This document shows, piece after piece, positions 61,975-64,000 of a DNA stretch of 64,000 nucleotides (its first letter is position 1; every line of letters starts with the position of its first letter). Both the position numbers and the translations under genes were made by a program. This DNA is from Macrosoma leucophasiata (Eukaryota; Arthropoda; Insecta; Lepidoptera; Hedylidae), in contig JAWQUS010000022.1 in assembly GCA_036365455.1 (NCBI GenBank), positions 8,370,001 through 8,434,000 on the forward strand. Direction: 5' to 3'. The notes below the pieces were generated by a model, which was not told where the DNA came from, searched no databases, and saw only the letters and a program-made list of their open reading frames with translations.

Positions 61975-62222
61975 TAAATCTATTGCTGTTCGTTAGTCTC
62001 GCTAAAACTCGAGAACGGCTGGACCGATTTGGCTAACTTTGGTTTTGAATGATTTTTGGAAGTCCAGGGAAGGTTTAAAAGGTAAGAAAATATGAGGAAA
62101 TTGAAGGAAAACAGTAAAAACCACAATTTTATTTTCCTATACAAATAGTCCGTATCTATCAAACCTTTGACACATTATTTCTTTCTGAGGCAATACGAAG
62201 TTTGCCAGGTCAGCTAGTCTAA
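61975..62222 (-). repeat. rep-J
   Basis: Full-length inverted copy. Confidence 0.75.
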
Positions 62223-62224
62223 CA

Positions 62225-62460
62225 ATAAATATTGCAAGTCGACCTTAAGAAGGCGACTTCGGCATATTTCGGATTTATAGAATAGAGCGATATCTCTTTC
62301 TCATCTTACATGAGTGATGTTTGTCAACCATTTTGATCGAGTTTTGACCAATACCGGACTATCAGTGCTTACGTAGGCAGCGTGCAACAGAGATAACGCT
62401 CTACGAAGTCGAAACTAGCCGATTGTCTCTTTCGTAGGCTCGATAAGCAATATCTATTGT
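62225..62460 (-). repeat. rep-C fragment
   Basis: 'gcgacttcggcatatttcgg' to 'cgtaggctcgataagcaata'. Confidence 0.6.
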
Positions 62461-62510
62461 ACTGTAAAATATTTTCACTTATACACGTTTTAGATATCTC
62501 TAGCAATATA

Positions 62511-62743
62511 GTAGAAATTAAATTTGCGGATTTTCTCGCGTATACAACACTCCCAAACTTCTTCTTCTTATACCCGACGTTTCGGTCGCTTTCCAGCTAC
62601 CGTGGTCACGGGCAGACAGACGGTAGCTGGAAAGCAACCGAATCGTCGGGTATAAGAAGAAGTTTGGGAGTGTTGTATACGCGAGAAAATTCGCAAATTT
62701 AATTTCTACAATATATGAAGCTCGCGAAGACCTGCGAAAACGT
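62511..62743 (+). mobile_element. rep-I, longest copy, 15-bp duplication
   Basis: Family description. Flanked by TATCTCTAGCAATAT (62495-62509, 62744-62758). Arms of about 90 bp fold on each other: 'gtagaaattaaatttgcgga' ... 'tatacccgacgtttcgg' against the mirror ending 'aatttctac'. A unique tail 'atgaagctcgcgaagacctg' ... 'cgaaaacg' follows. The copies at 52246 and 58444 have the same two ends. Confidence 0.85.
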
Positions 62744-62808
62744 TATCTCTAGCAATATTACCGAAGCTAGATAGGTGTTTCACCAAAGTCTTGTAATTTT
62801 TTTTTCAG

Positions 62809-62869
62809 AATGTGTTCAATTATGTGGCCCATTCTTTTATTGATTTGGAATATAAACGTGGTGTATGTC
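62809..62869 (+). CDS. probable signal-peptide exon of a gene continuing rightward
   Basis: Acceptor 'aatttttttttcag', one base, then ATG and 20 codons MCSIMWPILLLIWNINVVYV, then donor gtaagt. The peptide has the length and hydrophobic core of a secretory signal. Acceptor, ATG, signal and donor in this order suggest the first coding exon of a secreted or membrane protein. No following exon was found up to 64000. Confidence 0.5.
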
Positions 62870-62910
62870 GTAAGTATATGTTATTTTAAACTTTTTTTAA
62901 TATAATATGG

Positions 62911-63126
62911 CTTCTATCGATAGATAGCAGTCGTTAAACCTTTTCGGAAGCCTTATGGCCGGTTTGAAAACATCCGACAGCGGGTTGGCCCCTAACCCGT
63001 ATCTCCACCAATCCGCATCGGTGCAACGTGGTGGAGTAAGCTTCAGGCCTCCCTCCCCCCCAAAAAAAGGGGAGAGACTCGTGCCCAGCAGTGGGACGTA
63101 TAATGGGTTGCTATTATCATATTATT
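62911..63126 (+). mobile_element. SINE-F, 5'-truncated
   Basis: Begins at 'tctatcgatagatagcagtc'; lacks the 5S-like part. Confidence 0.75.
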
Positions 63127-63127
63127 A

Positions 63128-63280
63128 TAGTGGAAAACAAGCATGCAGTTCGCAATGATGTTAAGTGATGACTGCACCCTATAGAGACATCTACATTAAA
63201 ATCTAAAGGTCAAAATGCTTTGAGACCCCTGAGACCTTAGTTAGTGCTAAGCACTACTAATTGGCGGCAGATAGATTAGG
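63128..63280 (-). repeat. rep-A variant fragment
   Basis: 'gtggaaaacaagcatgcagt' to 'ggcggcagatagattaggt' with an internal deletion. Confidence 0.55.
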
Positions 63281-63284
63281 TTAC

Positions 63285-63572
63285 TTTTTTTTTTATGTAA
63301 TGGTAGTGGCAAACAAGCATGCAGTTAACATTGATGTTCAGTGATGACTGCAGCCTATAGACACTTACACAAAGACGAAGGTCAAAATGCAGATGCGTTA
63401 TCACTCCTGAGGCCAAAGGTGTTATGCCCCTGTGCCGGAAATTACAGGGCCGTACTTTACCACCTGACCGGAACACGATAGTGCTGAATACTACCATTTA
63501 GCGGCAAGTATATTAGGTAATGCGGTGGTGCCTACGACCGCGAGCTCCATCACTGGAGCTCTACCACCAGTT
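63285..63572 (-). repeat. rep-A, full length
   Basis: Complete from the T run to 'ctctaccaccagt'. Confidence 0.85.
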
Positions 63573-63593
63573 AAACAACCATTTATAATAATT

Positions 63594-63700
63594 ATTAGCT
63601 GTTGCCCGCGGCTCCTCCCGCATGTAGGTCGCTTTTCGCGCAATGTGTGGAAACTTATTCGCACACATCTTCGATTTGTTTGCATTTAGGGTCTTAAATA
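63594..63700 (+). repeat. TE head fragment
   Basis: 'attagctgttgcccgcggct'; same kind of head as at 870. Confidence 0.4.
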
Positions 63701-63739
63701 AAAAAAATAATAATTATTAATTTTATTAATTTAATTTGT

Positions 63740-64000
63740 TTGATCTGCTTGACATCCGTGAAACACCAGGGTCCCAGATGAAAATCAGCGTCAAGTCGAT
63801 TGATGTGATCGACTTGACATGGAGCTAATCTGGGCTCCCATTTGGACCAGCCGTGAGACTTAATCTCTTTTTTTTCTTTTTTAATTGTTATTGTTTTTGC
63901 TTTTTGCTTTTTGTTTAATTGTACCCCAATCGTCTGGCAATTTGTATCGTCATGTCTCTGTGCTGTCCAAATAAATGTTTTCTTTCTTTCTTTCTTTTTC
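63740..64000 (+). repeat. (CTTT)n-tailed repeat
   Basis: 'gtcccagatgaaaatcagcg', 'ccatttggaccagccgtgag', then 'aataaatgttttctttcttt' to the window edge. The A-rich signal plus simple tail suggests a LINE 3' UTR. Confidence 0.55.

Overview
The window is animal nuclear DNA and most likely from a moth or butterfly (Lepidoptera). Genes are split by GT-AG introns, the sequence is AT-rich, and most of it is transposable-element debris of kinds common in lepidopteran genomes: tRNA-headed SINEs, a 5S-rRNA-like SINE with (ATT)n tails, CR1/Jockey- and RTE-type LINE pieces, mariner, a pogo remnant, many MITEs, and the 'agggttccgtag...cgccatgtccg' repeat. The order assignment is inference from content; no database search was possible.

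Three protein genes can be rebuilt by splicing, all on the + strand. (1) 1319-7568: the last three coding exons of a fatty acyl-CoA reductase (FAR1); its 5' part lies left of the window. (2) 10650-17588: seven coding exons of a HAD-superfamily phosphatase of the GS1/PUDP (pseudouridine-5'-phosphatase) family; only a short first coding exon is not located. (3) 39657-57107: a complete second fatty acyl-CoA reductase (FAR2) of 12 coding exons and 519 codons, every junction in phase. FAR1 and FAR2 are neighbouring paralogues with the phosphatase gene between them. A probable signal-peptide exon of a fourth gene lies at 62809-62869.

Layout: 1-7.6 kb FAR1 3' end with a 5.1 kb repeat-filled intron; 7.6-10.6 kb intergenic; 10.6-17.6 kb phosphatase gene; 17.6-39.6 kb a repeat graveyard with LINE pieces, mariner, tandem MITEs, a 153-bp tandem repeat, a pogo remnant and a THAP-like fragment; 39.6-57.1 kb FAR2 with LINEs, mariner and MITEs in its introns; 57.1-64 kb flank with further repeats and the candidate signal-peptide exon.

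The most informative observations concern how repeats meet genes. A SINE-F insertion in the phosphatase gene made a 16-bp target-site duplication that spans the exon end and copied the 5' splice site. Repeat ends sit about 20-35 bp upstream of at least eight 3' splice sites. The FAR paralogues differ by one intron placed exactly at a codon boundary. A truncated copy of FAR2 exon 4 lies 600 bp upstream of the real exon. Two non-coding element families have well-defined ends: a 219/220-bp element with 8-9 bp duplications that also forms exact 228-bp tandem arrays, and a self-complementary hairpin element with 12-15 bp duplications.

Functionally, FARs reduce fatty acyl-CoA to fatty alcohols (waxes, cuticular lipids, pheromone precursors), whereas the PUDP-type phosphatase acts on nucleotide monophosphates. 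I see no sign that they share a pathway; their proximity looks like ordinary gene order around a tandemly duplicated FAR.
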